Under the pieces are notes generated by a model. That model was not told the origin of the DNA. It did no database searches and was given only the letters and a program-made list of their open reading frames with translations. Below are positions 46,742-55,486 of a stretch of 64,000 bases of DNA, piece by piece. The position numbers were made by a program, and so were the translations under genes. This DNA is from a virus. Numbering within the stretch: position 1 is the first letter of the stretch; every line of letters starts with the position of its first letter. The stretch covers positions 1 through 64,000 of the IMG/VR virus record IMGVR_UViG_3300041411_000085; one strand, written 5' to 3'.

Positions 46742-46929
46742 TACAAACTCCACAAATAACAAGCAAGGAAACCAATGAGAAATCCTACCACAATTTGAGT
46801 GTAATTACTTACCCTGTACTCACTACCAATCCTGTCTCCACACTCGCCAAGGTTCAACAAACCACCTACAACTAGCGTAAAAGACAGCAAGAAAAGAACT
46901 ACCAATCCAATGATAGATAAGATTGTCAT
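46741..46929 (-). CDS. Membrane protein, 62 aa
   Basis: Two hydrophobic helices (IIGLVVLFLLSFTLVVGGLL and IVVGFLIGFLACYL). ATG at 46929 after AAGGAG; longer starts lie in another gene. Inner membrane. Confidence 0.68.
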   Translation of the reverse strand: MTILSIIGLVVLFLLSFTLVVGGLLNLGECGDRIGSEYRVSNYTQIVVGFLIGFLACYLWSL

Positions 46930-46942
46930 AACTATTTGCTCC

Positions 46943-47044
46943 TTAAGCCCATAACGGCGTTTGAGTGTAAAGGACGGTAGTTCGTATCCCCTCACCAGTC
47001 TCTTTCTGGAGTAGGTGTACATCTTCTGCTGTGATTTGTTTCAT
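46943..47044 (-). CDS. Hypothetical protein, 33 aa
   Basis: ATGA overlap with the previous gene; KQITAEDVHLLQKETGEGI is a helix-turn-helix-like start, possibly a truncated gene. Weak evidence beyond context. Confidence 0.4.
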   Translation of the reverse strand: MKQITAEDVHLLQKETGEGIRTTVLYTQTPLWA

Positions 47045-47217
47045 TTGGTGTTCTCCAATTGACTAACCCAAGATAAAAGCTCATTGTAGTCTGAGAACCA
47101 CTTCAGCATACCATCAGAAACCCTGACCTTGTATGTCGGTGTGATGTTGACTACAATTTCTTGGTACTCTCTGTACCATTCGTGAGTCATGGCCCACTTA
47201 ACCTGCTCTTTAGTCAC
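47041..47217 (-). CDS. Hypothetical protein, 58 aa
   Basis: GTG at 47217 with GGGAG at 7 nt. Begins TKEQVKWAMTHEWYREYQEI, then strands. Overlaps the upstream gene by 8 nt. Confidence 0.6.
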   Translation of the reverse strand: MTKEQVKWAMTHEWYREYQEIVVNITPTYKVRVSDGMLKWFSDYNELLSWVSQLENTK

Positions 47218-47425
47218 CACTCTTCTCCCTTCCATTCCATTCCACATCAAACACAGGACACCCATCAGGCAGCTTCCTGACATACGTATCATAATCCATA
47301 AAATTCCCTACAATGGAGAATATTCCCTGTGAGTTCATGGCCCATTTATGGAGTATCATCTCCTTATCTCTTAGCTTAAGCTTCTGTCCTGTGGATGTGT
47401 CAATTATTTTGAATTTCTTTTTCAT
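47210..47425 (-). CDS. Hypothetical protein, 71 aa
   Basis: Basic beta-rich start (KKKFKIIDTSTGQKLKLRD) and acidic end. ATG overlaps the upstream stop by 4 nt. Confidence 0.67.
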   Translation of the reverse strand: MKKKFKIIDTSTGQKLKLRDKEMILHKWAMNSQGIFSIVGNFMDYDTYVRKLPDGCPVFDVEWNGREKSGD

Positions 47426-47583
47426 TTGTTATTCTCCTTACCATAGAGAAATGCTTGGTATGCACATTCGACAAATTCTTCTACATAGGTATGAGGGGAT
47501 TCATAATCAGGGCAGAGAAAATCATCCTCTCCGTTCTCATTCCAGCCCGATTTCCTAAACCACACTTCAAATTCTTCTTTCAT
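47422..47583 (-). CDS. Hypothetical acidic protein, 53 aa
   Basis: ATG at 47583 after GGAGGAAG, 20 nt downstream of the predicted transcript start. Acidic, aromatic (EEFEVWFRKSGWNENGEDD). First gene of the minus-strand operon. Confidence 0.66.
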   Translation of the reverse strand: MKEEFEVWFRKSGWNENGEDDFLCPDYESPHTYVEEFVECAYQAFLYGKENNK

Positions 47584-47610
47584 GTTGCTTCCTCCTATTG
47601 ATTTCCACAC

Positions 47611-47639
47611 AGTATGCCTCCATCACCAACCCCTGTCAA
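47611..47639 (-). promoter_or_regulatory. Divergent promoter, minus arm
   Basis: Minus-strand TTGACA (47634-47639), 17-nt spacer, CATACT (47611-47616). Drives the 46.4-47.6 kb genes; together with the plus arm 98 nt away it forms the second divergent control region. Confidence 0.8.
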
Positions 47640-47736
47640 GCACCTCTTCGAAAAATCTTCTGACAGATGCTAAATAAATTTACCCAAGGGATTTTCCCTG
47701 AATAGGTCGCCTTAAATAATATTTTTAAATCAGTGC

Positions 47737-47765
47737 TTGACAGGTGTAGGGGTGAGGGGTAGGAT
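47737..47765 (+). promoter_or_regulatory. Divergent promoter, plus arm
   Basis: TTGACA (47737-47742), 17-nt G-rich spacer, TAGGAT (47760-47765). Start of the replication block. The CAGTGCTTGACAGG context resembles the opposing arm. Confidence 0.8.
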
Positions 47766-47799
47766 TGGTGTATTGAAAGACAACTGAATGAGGTGTGAA

Positions 47800-47970
47800 A
47801 TGCTCAGCCAAGAAGCTAAGTCAGATAAAGGTGAAATCCGGTACATGTGGGAAGGTAAAAATAACACCTACTGGGCACTTATCAGCTACTGGATTGGCAC
47901 AGGCTATCAGAGTGTTGAGCGTGAAGTTGTAAGAAATGTTTATGAAGGGTGGCTGATCGATAATGAATGA
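47800..47970 (+). CDS. Hypothetical protein, 56 aa
   Basis: ATG at 47800 has GAGGTG upstream; an ATG 12 nt earlier has none. Aromatic strands (YMWEGKNNTYWALISYWIG). Overlaps the next gene. Confidence 0.63.
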   Translation: MLSQEAKSDKGEIRYMWEGKNNTYWALISYWIGTGYQSVEREVVRNVYEGWLIDNE

Positions 47971-48184
47971 AGTCATAGAACAACTTGAGGCTGCAATTGC
48001 AGCCTCTTATGAGGAAATGATAGGGCTCGGTTGGATACCTAGAGCCGCAGTTGTCCCAAACAGGTATAGTGAAAGCTTCATAGATTTGGTATTGACAAGG
48101 CTGACAGTGTTTAGTAAGCTTTCATTTGGTGAGGCGACAAAGTTAACCTTTGAAATTCAACAGTACTTGGCAGATAGTGCCTAA
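47963..48184 (+). CDS. Hypothetical helical protein, 73 aa
   Basis: Helical (EQLEAAIAASYEEMIGLGWI) with a second helix near the end. ATG in an 8-nt overlap. No family. Confidence 0.67.
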   Translation: MNEVIEQLEAAIAASYEEMIGLGWIPRAAVVPNRYSESFIDLVLTRLTVFSKLSFGEATKLTFEIQQYLADSA

Positions 48185-48205
48185 CGGACTAAATAGGAAA
48201 TTGAG

Positions 48206-48475
48206 ATGAATTTTGTAGAGCTAATCCAAGCGACGAAGGAAACACACTGCAACGATGAGCTAGTGGTAAGCCTTATGCAAAGGGCTTGGGATGAGAGCAA
48301 ACACGACAATAAACCACTTGCACAGATCAAATATGTAGATTACCCTTGCCAAGGTTGGTTTAAAAATAAATCAAAACCTTTTTACACAGTACAGAATACA
48401 TCTGCTACAGTCATTCTCCAAACGCTGAGGGAGGCTGAAGATTGGGCTGTAGAAAATGGTATGAGAGCCTCTTGA
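48206..48475 (+). CDS. Hypothetical protein, 89 aa
   Basis: Mixed helix and strand (FVELIQATKETHCNDELVVS) with a conserved-looking aromatic segment (YVDYPCQGWFKNKSKPFY). Unknown. The 127-nt gap after it carries a GAGACT/AGTCTC hairpin (48506-48521). Confidence 0.67.
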   Translation: MNFVELIQATKETHCNDELVVSLMQRAWDESKHDNKPLAQIKYVDYPCQGWFKNKSKPFYTVQNTSATVILQTLREAEDWAVENGMRAS

Positions 48476-48602
48476 CTCCTCACAAACAATGTGACAATAT
48501 GCGATGAGACTGAAGTCTCTACTGACGTAAGATGTAAGCAAATAAATTTGAATACTTATTAATGTAATACTATGCAGCGAAAGATGCTGTGGGAGAGATG
48601 GG

Positions 48603-48854
48603 ATGAGCACAGAGAAATTTAAACAGTTATTGGCTAACCTTGAATTTGTTGTAGGTGGTGAACCTTCTGAATGGTATGCTGAAAGGGAGAAATTGATTGA
48701 TTATGTCGAAGAGCTTGATGTTTGGAGTCGCTTTGCTGGATACCTTCTTGATCATTGTGAAGGTGAAACAATCTACGAAGAAAGTCTTCAGTATTGGTTG
48801 AGCGAGATGCTTAGGAAAGAAAAGGATGCAGCAGCTAAGTTAGATGGAAAATAA
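48603..48854 (+). CDS. Hypothetical acidic protein, 83 aa
   Basis: ATG after GGGAGAGATGGG. Acidic and helical (REKLIDYVEELDVWSRFAGY). A TTGAAT-17-TATGCA pair about 40 nt upstream could be a weak promoter. Confidence 0.67.
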   Translation: MSTEKFKQLLANLEFVVGGEPSEWYAEREKLIDYVEELDVWSRFAGYLLDHCEGETIYEESLQYWLSEMLRKEKDAAAKLDGK

Positions 48855-48878
48855 ATTGAATGGTTGGGAGGAGTGATT

Positions 48879-49049
48879 ATGAGCAAGAAATTTGGTAAAA
48901 GTGTTATCGCAGAGCTGCAACGGATTCGTTATGTACTTGACAACATGGAAAACTGTGAGGATGGTGAAGAGATGATCCATATTGCACAAGAGATTTCAGC
49001 AGATGTTGAGTCTCTGGAACAAGTGGTTGAAGAGAAATTTAAGCTCTGA
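48879..49049 (+). CDS. Hypothetical helical protein, 56 aa
   Basis: ATG at 48879 after GGAGGAG. Helical (KSVIAELQRIRYVLDNMEN), acidic end. Immediately precedes the primase-helicase gene. Confidence 0.65.
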   Translation: MSKKFGKSVIAELQRIRYVLDNMENCEDGEEMIHIAQEISADVESLEQVVEEKFKL

Positions 49050-49104
49050 CATCTTGAAGCAATTTGATTAATACTCTTTGCAGGGTGTTGGAGGGGAGAA
49101 GAGC

Positions 49105-50859
49105 GTGAGTAAACAAGAGCGACCGGACGGAGAATTGTTGTACCATGCGTCCTGTATTGGAGATGACTGTTCGTCGTCAGATGGTATGGCTGTGTATCAG
49201 AAAGAAATTGATGGAAAGCATATTAACGATGCCTTCTGTTTCGTTTGCACAAATTATTTCAACCACGACCAACTTGAAGAGGTTGGTATTAAGATTAAAG
49301 AGGGGAAACATAAAGTGTCCGAAGTAGTGGATTTTACAAACATTCAAGCAATTCCATTTCGTGGTTGGAAAGAACGCGGTATTGGTCAACCCGTATCCAC
49401 AAAGTATGGCGTGCACACAGAAGTTGAAAACAGCTTTGATGTGACAGCTCGTTATTACCCATCTACATCAGATGGTAAGATCGTAGGCTTTAAGAAACGT
49501 TTGAATCCTAAAGACTTCGTTGGGATTGGTAGCACTAAGGCAACTAATGAACTCTTTGGTCAGTCTGTCTTTGAAGCCGGTCAAAAGTATTTGGTAATCA
49601 CCACGGGAGAGGAAGATGCTTTGGCATTTGCCCAAGCTCTATATTCCAAAAAAGATGGAGTGGAATACTGGACACCGTGTGTTAGTGTGACTTGTGGTGA
49701 TGGTAGTATTATCAAACAATTCAAGGCTAACTTTGAATATATCAACAGTTTTTCTAAGGTCATCCTGTCGTTTGATCAAGATGAATCAGCACAGAAATAT
49801 GTAGAAGAGGCAGCACGTCTCCTTACTCCGGGTAAGGCGTTCATTGCAAAGCTCCCACAAGGGGTTAAAGATGCCTCGGATATGGTTAAATCTGGTCGTA
49901 CAGCAGAGCTTAAACAACTCTTCTGGAAAGCCACTCCGTTCAGTCGGGTTGACGTTCTACACTTGAGTCAAATGTGGGATGACTTTGAAAGTGAAGACAA
50001 TAACGTAAAGATTCCATTTCCTTCATCTTGGGCGCACTTGAATGAAATGATGAATGGGGGTATGGAAAAGGGTGAAATTACAATCATCGGTGCATTGACA
50101 TCTATTGGTAAGAGTTCGATTGTAAACAACGTGGTATATTCGCTGATTGAGAATACACCGTTCAAAGTAGGTGCAATGTATCTGGAAGGCACCAAGCGTG
50201 AAGTTGTGCGTGACCTGTTGTCGCTTGATGCTGGTATGAACCTCCGGACAGTCAATCGTGAGAACGTAGATATTGAAGCTCTGAAGAATCGTTTCTTTGA
50301 GAACCTTGCGAAGAAAGATCAATTCGTTTATGTTGACCATCAGGGTAGTATCTCAACCGCTGAGATTTTTGATAAACTTAATTATCTGGCGAAGGCTGAG
50401 AACTGTGATGTAATTGTTATCGATCCTGTTCAAGCGGGTGTAAACAGTAGTGATAACGGTGCAATCATTGAGTTTATGGATACATTGTTGAAGTTCGCAA
50501 AGGAGACAGATACTTGTGTGGTTGCAATTAGTCACATGAGAAAGCCTTCTGAAGAAAACCCACACGCTGTAACCGAATACCAATTAATGGGTTCCAGTTC
50601 TTTAAATCAAATTGCATTCAATACAATTTTGATCAGCCGTGATAAGATGAACCCTTGTCCAATTAAAAAGTCAGCCACTAAGTTGCAATTGGTTAAATGT
50701 CGTCGGACTGGTAACACTGGTGATGCTGGATGGTTGCGATATGATGGAGCCACAACACATATGTTTGCGACATCTGATCCATATATTGAAGAAAGCCTAA
50801 TGGATGAGCCACCATCGGTAGAAACTCTAGAAATTCCAGCACATATGGTTGACTTTTAA
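49105..50859 (+). CDS. T7 gp4-like primase-helicase
   Basis: 584 residues from GTG 49105, set by GGAGGGGAG. Zinc-binding domain with C17, C22, C45 and C48; Toprim primase with VITTGEEDALA (E169/E170) and SFDQDES (D224, D226); then a DnaB-like motor with Walker A GALTSIGKS (329-337), Walker B VIVID (436-440) and a GSSSLNQIA-type sensor. Makes primers and unwinds the fork. It is followed 45 nt later by the polymerase gene. Confidence 0.93.
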   Translation: MSKQERPDGELLYHASCIGDDCSSSDGMAVYQKEIDGKHINDAFCFVCTNYFNHDQLEEVGIKIKEGKHKVSEVVDFTNIQAIPFRGWKERGIGQPVSTKYGVHTEVENSFDVTARYYPSTSDGKIVGFKKRLNPKDFVGIGSTKATNELFGQSVFEAGQKYLVITTGEEDALAFAQALYSKKDGVEYWTPCVSVTCGDGSIIKQFKANFEYINSFSKVILSFDQDESAQKYVEEAARLLTPGKAFIAKLPQGVKDASDMVKSGRTAELKQLFWKATPFSRVDVLHLSQMWDDFESEDNNVKIPFPSSWAHLNEMMNGGMEKGEITIIGALTSIGKSSIVNNVVYSLIENTPFKVGAMYLEGTKREVVRDLLSLDAGMNLRTVNRENVDIEALKNRFFENLAKKDQFVYVDHQGSISTAEIFDKLNYLAKAENCDVIVIDPVQAGVNSSDNGAIIEFMDTLLKFAKETDTCVVAISHMRKPSEENPHAVTEYQLMGSSSLNQIAFNTILISRDKMNPCPIKKSATKLQLVKCRRTGNTGDAGWLRYDGATTHMFATSDPYIEESLMDEPPSVETLEIPAHMVDF

Positions 50860-50904
50860 TAAAAGGAGGGCTAAAATCCTCCGTTCAATCTAGGAGATTT
50901 AGCA

Positions 50905-52617
50905 TTGGAAAAGAAATGGTTCAAAACTGACTTCATTTGGGACTTGGAAACTTTTCCAAACTGTTTTACCGCATGCTTTGTTTATGCTAATGGTCAAGGG
51001 ATACGTGTATTTGAAATCAGTGATCGAAAGGATGAGACTGAGGGGTTATTGGAGTTTTTAAGGAAGGTGAGAGCGGGTAACTATCGATTGGTAGGATTCA
51101 ACTCCAATGCATTTGATTACCCTATTCTCCACCACATTCTGACAAAGGCACGTAAAGCCTTTACAGAAGGAAAGAAAGCAAAGTTTACAGCAAAGGAACT
51201 GTATAAGGTTGCTATGGATCTTATTAATTCCATGAAAGATGAGAAGTTTGGGTCTTCGATTAAGGAGAAGGATGTAATCATCCCTCAAGTTGATCTATTC
51301 AAGGTTCACCACTTTGACAATAAAAATAGGTCAACCTCTCTAAAAATGTTGGAATATAACATGAGGTCAACTAACATTGAGGATTTACCGTTTCCTGTAG
51401 GTACAGTGTTAACACACGTAGAAAAAGATGTATTAGTAAAATACAACAAACACGATGTCATGGAGACGCTTAAGTTCTATTGGTATTCATACGAAAACTT
51501 AAAACTGAGGGAAGACTTGACTAAACAGTTTGGTTTTGACTGTACTAATTTCAACGATACGAAGATCGGCAAAGAACTGTTTATTCGAACACTGGAGAAA
51601 GAAAAACCGGGCTGCTGTTACGAGATTACTAAGTTTGGTCGTAAAGTTCGTCAAACCAAACGAGATCAAATTGTAATCAAAGACTGTCTTTTTCCTTACA
51701 TTAAATTTGATAGACCAGAGTTTAAAGCTGTACATGAATGGTTCAAAACTCAAGTAATCACTGAAACAAAAGGTGTTTTTAGCGATCTACTGGAGCACCA
51801 GTTGGGTGATGTGGCTAAATATGCTGAGATGGTTGTTAAACGAAAGAAGCTTGGTAACGCTAACGACTGCGCTAAGTATGGATTTGATGACTTCAAAGGA
51901 ACAAGAAGTAAAACATTTGTACCTACTGAAAAGCAGTTAAGTGAACTTAAACTATCACAGCCTATGGGTTGGGTTGAGGAGAAAGAACTTAAGAGCCCTA
52001 AAGGAGCTAAAAGCTATTACTGGTGTTGGAACGTAGCAGAAACCCTCAACGTGGTAATTAACGGGTTTCGTTATGACTACGGTGTAGGAGGTATTCACGG
52101 GGCTAAACAAGGGACCATTCGGAGTACGGATAAGAGAAAGATTCGTTCGTTGGACGTAAAATCTTTTTATCCAAACATGGGGATTGCAAATCAGATATAC
52201 CCTCAACATCTGGGTACAACGTTTTGCAATGTTAACTCATCGTTGTATGCTGAGCGGGCAAAGACCGCTAAAGGTTCCGCTGGTAATGCTGCATTGAAAC
52301 TTGCTTTGAATGGTTCGTACGGGGAAACTAACAACGAGTTTAGCCCACTCTTTGATCCGGCTTACACCATGAGTATTACTATCGGCGGCCAGCTCTCACT
52401 TTGTATGTTGATGGAGAAACTGATTGATCATTGTGATGCACAAATCGTAATGTGTAATACTGACGGATTTGAATATATGATTGATGTAGATAAGATTGGT
52501 GTGGATGACCAATGGGTTAAATGGTGGGAAAAAGAAACTAAGCTTGAAATGGAAGGGTTAAACTATTCGACTATGTTCATACGGGATGTAAATTCTTACT
52601 GCGCCGTGAAGGAGTGA
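50905..52617 (+). CDS. Family B DNA polymerase, N-terminal part (exonuclease, palm, fingers)
   Basis: 570 residues from a TTG with GGAG 8 nt upstream. Proofreading exonuclease: D13-x-E15, NSNAFD (66-71), YNKHD (Y180, D184). Polymerase: motif A SLDVKSFYPNMG (D417), motif B KLALNGSYG (465-473), motif C CNTDG (518-521, first Asp replaced by Asn). It stops at VNSYCAVKE, before the thumb. The thumb is encoded separately at 53267-53764; the two presumably associate. Confidence 0.9.
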   Translation: MEKKWFKTDFIWDLETFPNCFTACFVYANGQGIRVFEISDRKDETEGLLEFLRKVRAGNYRLVGFNSNAFDYPILHHILTKARKAFTEGKKAKFTAKELYKVAMDLINSMKDEKFGSSIKEKDVIIPQVDLFKVHHFDNKNRSTSLKMLEYNMRSTNIEDLPFPVGTVLTHVEKDVLVKYNKHDVMETLKFYWYSYENLKLREDLTKQFGFDCTNFNDTKIGKELFIRTLEKEKPGCCYEITKFGRKVRQTKRDQIVIKDCLFPYIKFDRPEFKAVHEWFKTQVITETKGVFSDLLEHQLGDVAKYAEMVVKRKKLGNANDCAKYGFDDFKGTRSKTFVPTEKQLSELKLSQPMGWVEEKELKSPKGAKSYYWCWNVAETLNVVINGFRYDYGVGGIHGAKQGTIRSTDKRKIRSLDVKSFYPNMGIANQIYPQHLGTTFCNVNSSLYAERAKTAKGSAGNAALKLALNGSYGETNNEFSPLFDPAYTMSITIGGQLSLCMLMEKLIDHCDAQIVMCNTDGFEYMIDVDKIGVDDQWVKWWEKETKLEMEGLNYSTMFIRDVNSYCAVKE

Positions 52618-52620
52618 TTT

Positions 52621-53280
52621 TTGGATTTAATAGATTTTAAATTTTTAGGATGTGGAGGTATTTATAAGATAACCAACACAATTAATAGCAAGTGTTATAT
52701 AGGCCGAACCAAATGTTTTTATAGAAGGTGTTCTGAGTATAGAGGAGCCTACAGAAATAAAAACATAGGAAAAATCAATGAATATATGCTCAACTCTATG
52801 TTGAAGCATGGGATCGAATCTTTCACTTTTCGAATAATTGAGATGTGTGAGTATGAAGACATGTTTGAAAGAGAAAATTTTTGGATGGATTATTTTAATA
52901 GTCATGACAAATCATTAGGATATAATCTCAGGAAAGATTCTTTGGGTGGTGGTATGGAAACACATCCGAGTACATCTAAGAAGATAACGGAACGACTTAA
53001 GAAAGAATGGTCTGAAGGTACAAGAGATGGTCATTCAGACAAGCTGAAAGCTTCTTGGGAATTCAGAGACAGAGATGCACAAGCCGATCTGATGTCAAAG
53101 AACTTGACAAAGTGGAAGTATCTGGTATCTTTGGATGGGATCACTGAAGATCTGCTATATAAAGATTTAGCTGAGCTTGGTCTTAAGAACTGCGTCAGTA
53201 CTTTCTTCCAAAAGAAGAGTGATGTTGTTCAGTTCAAAGGGTATACTATTGAGAGGATCAGATTGGATGATGTCGCATGA
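52621..53280 (+). CDS. GIY-YIG homing endonuclease inside the polymerase gene
   Basis: 219 residues. GIY at 13-15, YIG at 26-28, R35/R36 and the ERENFWMDYF helix make a complete catalytic cassette; the C-terminal ~55 residues (LLYKDLAELGLKNCVSTF) look like a DNA-reading helix-turn-helix. TTG start 4 nt after the polymerase part-one stop with AAGGAG upstream. It ends overlapping part two. It fills almost all of the 700 nt between the halves, so a group I intron core does not fit. Confidence 0.85.
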   Translation: MDLIDFKFLGCGGIYKITNTINSKCYIGRTKCFYRRCSEYRGAYRNKNIGKINEYMLNSMLKHGIESFTFRIIEMCEYEDMFERENFWMDYFNSHDKSLGYNLRKDSLGGGMETHPSTSKKITERLKKEWSEGTRDGHSDKLKASWEFRDRDAQADLMSKNLTKWKYLVSLDGITEDLLYKDLAELGLKNCVSTFFQKKSDVVQFKGYTIERIRLDDVA

Positions 53281-53764
53281 GGAAGAAGTTTCAGTAATTC
53301 AAAGCCTGATCAAAGACGGTAAGGTCAAGACTAAAGGTGCTTATGAAGTGATGCCTTTTGACAAGATTGGTTGGAATAAAAACCAATCAGCAATGGTTGT
53401 ACCAATGGCTGCACTTTATCACCTTTTGGATATGGGTGATTACGAGGATTTTATTCGGTTACATAAAGATAAATATGACTTTCTTTTGAGGACAAAAGTC
53501 CCGAGAAGTAGTAAGCTGTTGCTCGTTACCCAAGATGGTGAAGAAATACAGCTTCAGAACATTTGTCGCTATTATCCCTCGAAAGAAGGTGGTAAACTGA
53601 TTAAGGTGATGCCTCCATTGGTTGAAGGTGGTGAGTGGCGACGATTAGGTATTGACACCAGTTGGGATGTGAAACCATGTAACGACATCAAGGACTTTTC
53701 TTGGGATTTGGACTACAGATATTTTGTCCAAGAAGCAAAGGCTTTGATTGATTCTGTAAGCTGA
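53267..53764 (+). CDS. Family B DNA polymerase, C-terminal part (thumb)
   Basis: 165 residues; start ATG 53267 or 53270 with GAGAGGA upstream, overlapping the endonuclease end. From DGKVKTKGAYE onward it continues exactly where part one stopped (SYCAVKE), so no coding sequence was lost; the first ~16 residues (MMSHEEEVSVIQSLIK) are new. The rest (WNKNQSAMVVPMAALYHLL) is typical of the thumb of this polymerase type. Confidence 0.85.
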   Translation: MMSHEEEVSVIQSLIKDGKVKTKGAYEVMPFDKIGWNKNQSAMVVPMAALYHLLDMGDYEDFIRLHKDKYDFLLRTKVPRSSKLLLVTQDGEEIQLQNICRYYPSKEGGKLIKVMPPLVEGGEWRRLGIDTSWDVKPCNDIKDFSWDLDYRYFVQEAKALIDSVS

Positions 53765-53847
53765 AAAGAAATTGAAAATACCGCTGTACAAACCCAGTAA
53801 ATCATGCGAGAATGGCAGTACAAATTAAATTGTAAAGGAGAGAAGAG

Positions 53848-54117
53848 ATGACAGTAGTAATTGATCGTGAATTGAATGGTGGCACTCAAGTAGTTCACCG
53901 CTTTGAGAATAACTTTGGCGCAAGTGTTGTACGCCATAATTTCTCTTATGGGGGTGAAGATGGTTTGTTTGAGTTGGCTGTACTGACCTTTGAAGGCGAA
54001 GCAAATGATTATGAGTTGACTTATAACACTGAAATTACTGATGATGTGCTTGGTCATTTGACTGAAACAGATGTAGCAGAATTGCTAACTAAAATTGAAC
54101 AACTGGAGAGTAAATAA
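53848..54117 (+). CDS. Hypothetical protein, 89 aa
   Basis: ATG after AAAGGAGAG. Beta-rich acidic protein (GEDGLFELAVLTFEGEAND) with a C-terminal helix (VAELLTKIEQLESK). In the 83-nt gap upstream TGTAC/GTACA forms an inverted repeat. Unknown. Confidence 0.7.
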   Translation: MTVVIDRELNGGTQVVHRFENNFGASVVRHNFSYGGEDGLFELAVLTFEGEANDYELTYNTEITDDVLGHLTETDVAELLTKIEQLESK

Positions 54118-54118
54118 C

Positions 54119-54283
54119 ATGTCTAACTTTACATATGCCGTGGTAGAAAAAGCAACTGGCCTGACCCTTGAAGCAACCACTACACGCGAAGAGGCGAGAG
54201 CCGTGAAACGTGAGTTTGAAACTTACAACTCTGGCAATCAATTTCAGATTGTACAGTTTGTTAAGTCTAAGGTAGTACGATGA
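54119..54283 (+). CDS. Hypothetical protein, 54 aa
   Basis: ATG at 54119 after GGAGAG. Strand-helix-strand (FTYAVVEKATGLTLEATT, REEARAVKREFETY). Overlaps the next gene by 4 nt. Confidence 0.64.
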   Translation: MSNFTYAVVEKATGLTLEATTTREEARAVKREFETYNSGNQFQIVQFVKSKVVR

Positions 54284-54486
54284 GCAAAGTAACTGTACGA
54301 GATATCCAAAAGATTGGTGAAGTCACAGCTACACTTGAGTACGAATTCTCCACCATTGAAGACTTCTTTAAATATGAAGATCGTAAAGTTCAGAATATTA
54401 AAGATGCCATCAGCAGTATTTATGGTGAGAGTGAACAGTCTGCTGTAGTGGATATTAATGTGAAGAAGAAGGAGACGAAACATTGA
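54280..54486 (+). CDS. Hypothetical protein, 68 aa
   Basis: Alpha/beta (ATLEYEFSTIEDFFKYED) ending KKKETKH. Overlaps neighbours at both ends. Unknown. Confidence 0.66.
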   Translation: MSKVTVRDIQKIGEVTATLEYEFSTIEDFFKYEDRKVQNIKDAISSIYGESEQSAVVDINVKKKETKH

Positions 54487-54662
54487 AATCTGAAGAAGAA
54501 TTGAAAGCTATTTCTGAAGAGTGGCTAACCGGACTGATTGACACTTGGTTTTGGGAATATGGAGCTTGGGATGGCTTTGTAGAAGATGAAGAAATCACCG
54601 ATGATAAACTTGAATGGATTCAGAATAATATTCGATTCACACATCAAGCGAGTATTAAATAA
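54483..54662 (+). CDS. Hypothetical acidic protein, 59 aa
   Basis: TTG start in a TTGA overlap, with GGAG further upstream. Helical, acidic, Trp-rich (EEWLTGLIDTWFWEYGAWDG). The leader before the SSB gene follows, with a TGATTC/GAATCA hairpin near 54687-54702. Confidence 0.6.
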   Translation: MKSEEELKAISEEWLTGLIDTWFWEYGAWDGFVEDEEITDDKLEWIQNNIRFTHQASIK

Positions 54663-54757
54663 AGAATTTACGGGAACGTAGATAATGATTCGTAAGAATC
54701 AACCCCTCACAATAATGTGAACAAAACTTATACACAACTAAATAGAGAAAATTAAAT

Positions 54758-55441
54758 ATGACTAACAAAACTGAAGTGATCGTTCGTGACTTGCCTAAAT
54801 CGGGTGGTCTTGAAACTGTAAATATCTATATCAAGAACGCCGTTGTATTTTATGCAGCAGTTCACGAAGCCAAGAAAAAATATCAGAGTGAATCGAAAGA
54901 GTTCAGCGCTCAAGTGTTTGTGGACGAGGAAGCTAAGGACCGTTTGCTGGATGAAGTAATGGTGAACAAGACCTTTGCCGAAGTTGGTGTAACGAAAACA
55001 TCGAAACCGCCTCGGAAGATTAAATACATGACATCTGATCAAGCCGAAGAGGGTAAGGTTAACTATGACGTGGTTAAAGGTCTGTGGGGCTTCAACGTAG
55101 CAAAGCCTGAGTTCAGTAAGAAGAATAACCCGATGACTGTGAATGTTATCAATACCGAGGGTGAAGCTTTCACAGATAACATCGGCAACGGTAGTGTTGT
55201 TAACTTGAAATTGTTTGGGTATCGGAATGTTGACAATCAAGTTGTAATTACTTTGGATACTGTTCAAGTTGTTGAACACATTCCGTTTGAAGGTCGTACA
55301 GCTTCGGATAGCGTTGATGACGATATTCTTGGTAGTTATAAAGTGAAGAAGGTTGAAGCTAAGGCTGCTGAAGAGGAAGCTCCAGCACCTACTCCGCAAC
55401 CTGAACCAGAAGATGACCTCGGATCGGATTTGCCGTTCTAG
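54758..55441 (+). CDS. Single-stranded DNA-binding protein (gp2.5-like)
   Basis: 227 residues. A beta-rich core (residues about 70-185, including VKGLWGFNVAKPEF and VVNLKLFGY) is followed by a Pro/Glu/Ala linker and an acidic tail ending DDLGSDLPF, the type of tail by which SSB proteins contact replication partners. Lies between polymerase and exonuclease genes. Identification rests on tail, size and context. Confidence 0.75.
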   Translation: MTNKTEVIVRDLPKSGGLETVNIYIKNAVVFYAAVHEAKKKYQSESKEFSAQVFVDEEAKDRLLDEVMVNKTFAEVGVTKTSKPPRKIKYMTSDQAEEGKVNYDVVKGLWGFNVAKPEFSKKNNPMTVNVINTEGEAFTDNIGNGSVVNLKLFGYRNVDNQVVITLDTVQVVEHIPFEGRTASDSVDDDILGSYKVKKVEAKAAEEEAPAPTPQPEPEDDLGSDLPF

Positions 55442-55451
55442 GATAAATAAG

Positions 55452-55471
55452 GCTCAAGGATGAGCCATTTT
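55452..55471 (+). terminator. Weak terminator after the SSB gene
   Basis: GGCTCA-AGGA-TGAGCC 6-bp stem then ATTTTC, 10 nt after the SSB stop. An ATG at 55460 lies in the hairpin and is not used as a start. Confidence 0.5.
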
Positions 55472-55486
55472 CAAACGAGAGTGTTA

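Noticed and set aside
52618-53314. Group I intron in the polymerase gene
   Set aside because: The insert is nearly all coding, leaves no separate catalytic core, and its ends lack the expected U and G for an in-frame junction.
54752-55399. 215-codon minus frame opposite the SSB gene
   Set aside because: Shadow frame; the plus strand has a clear start, tail motif and operon context.
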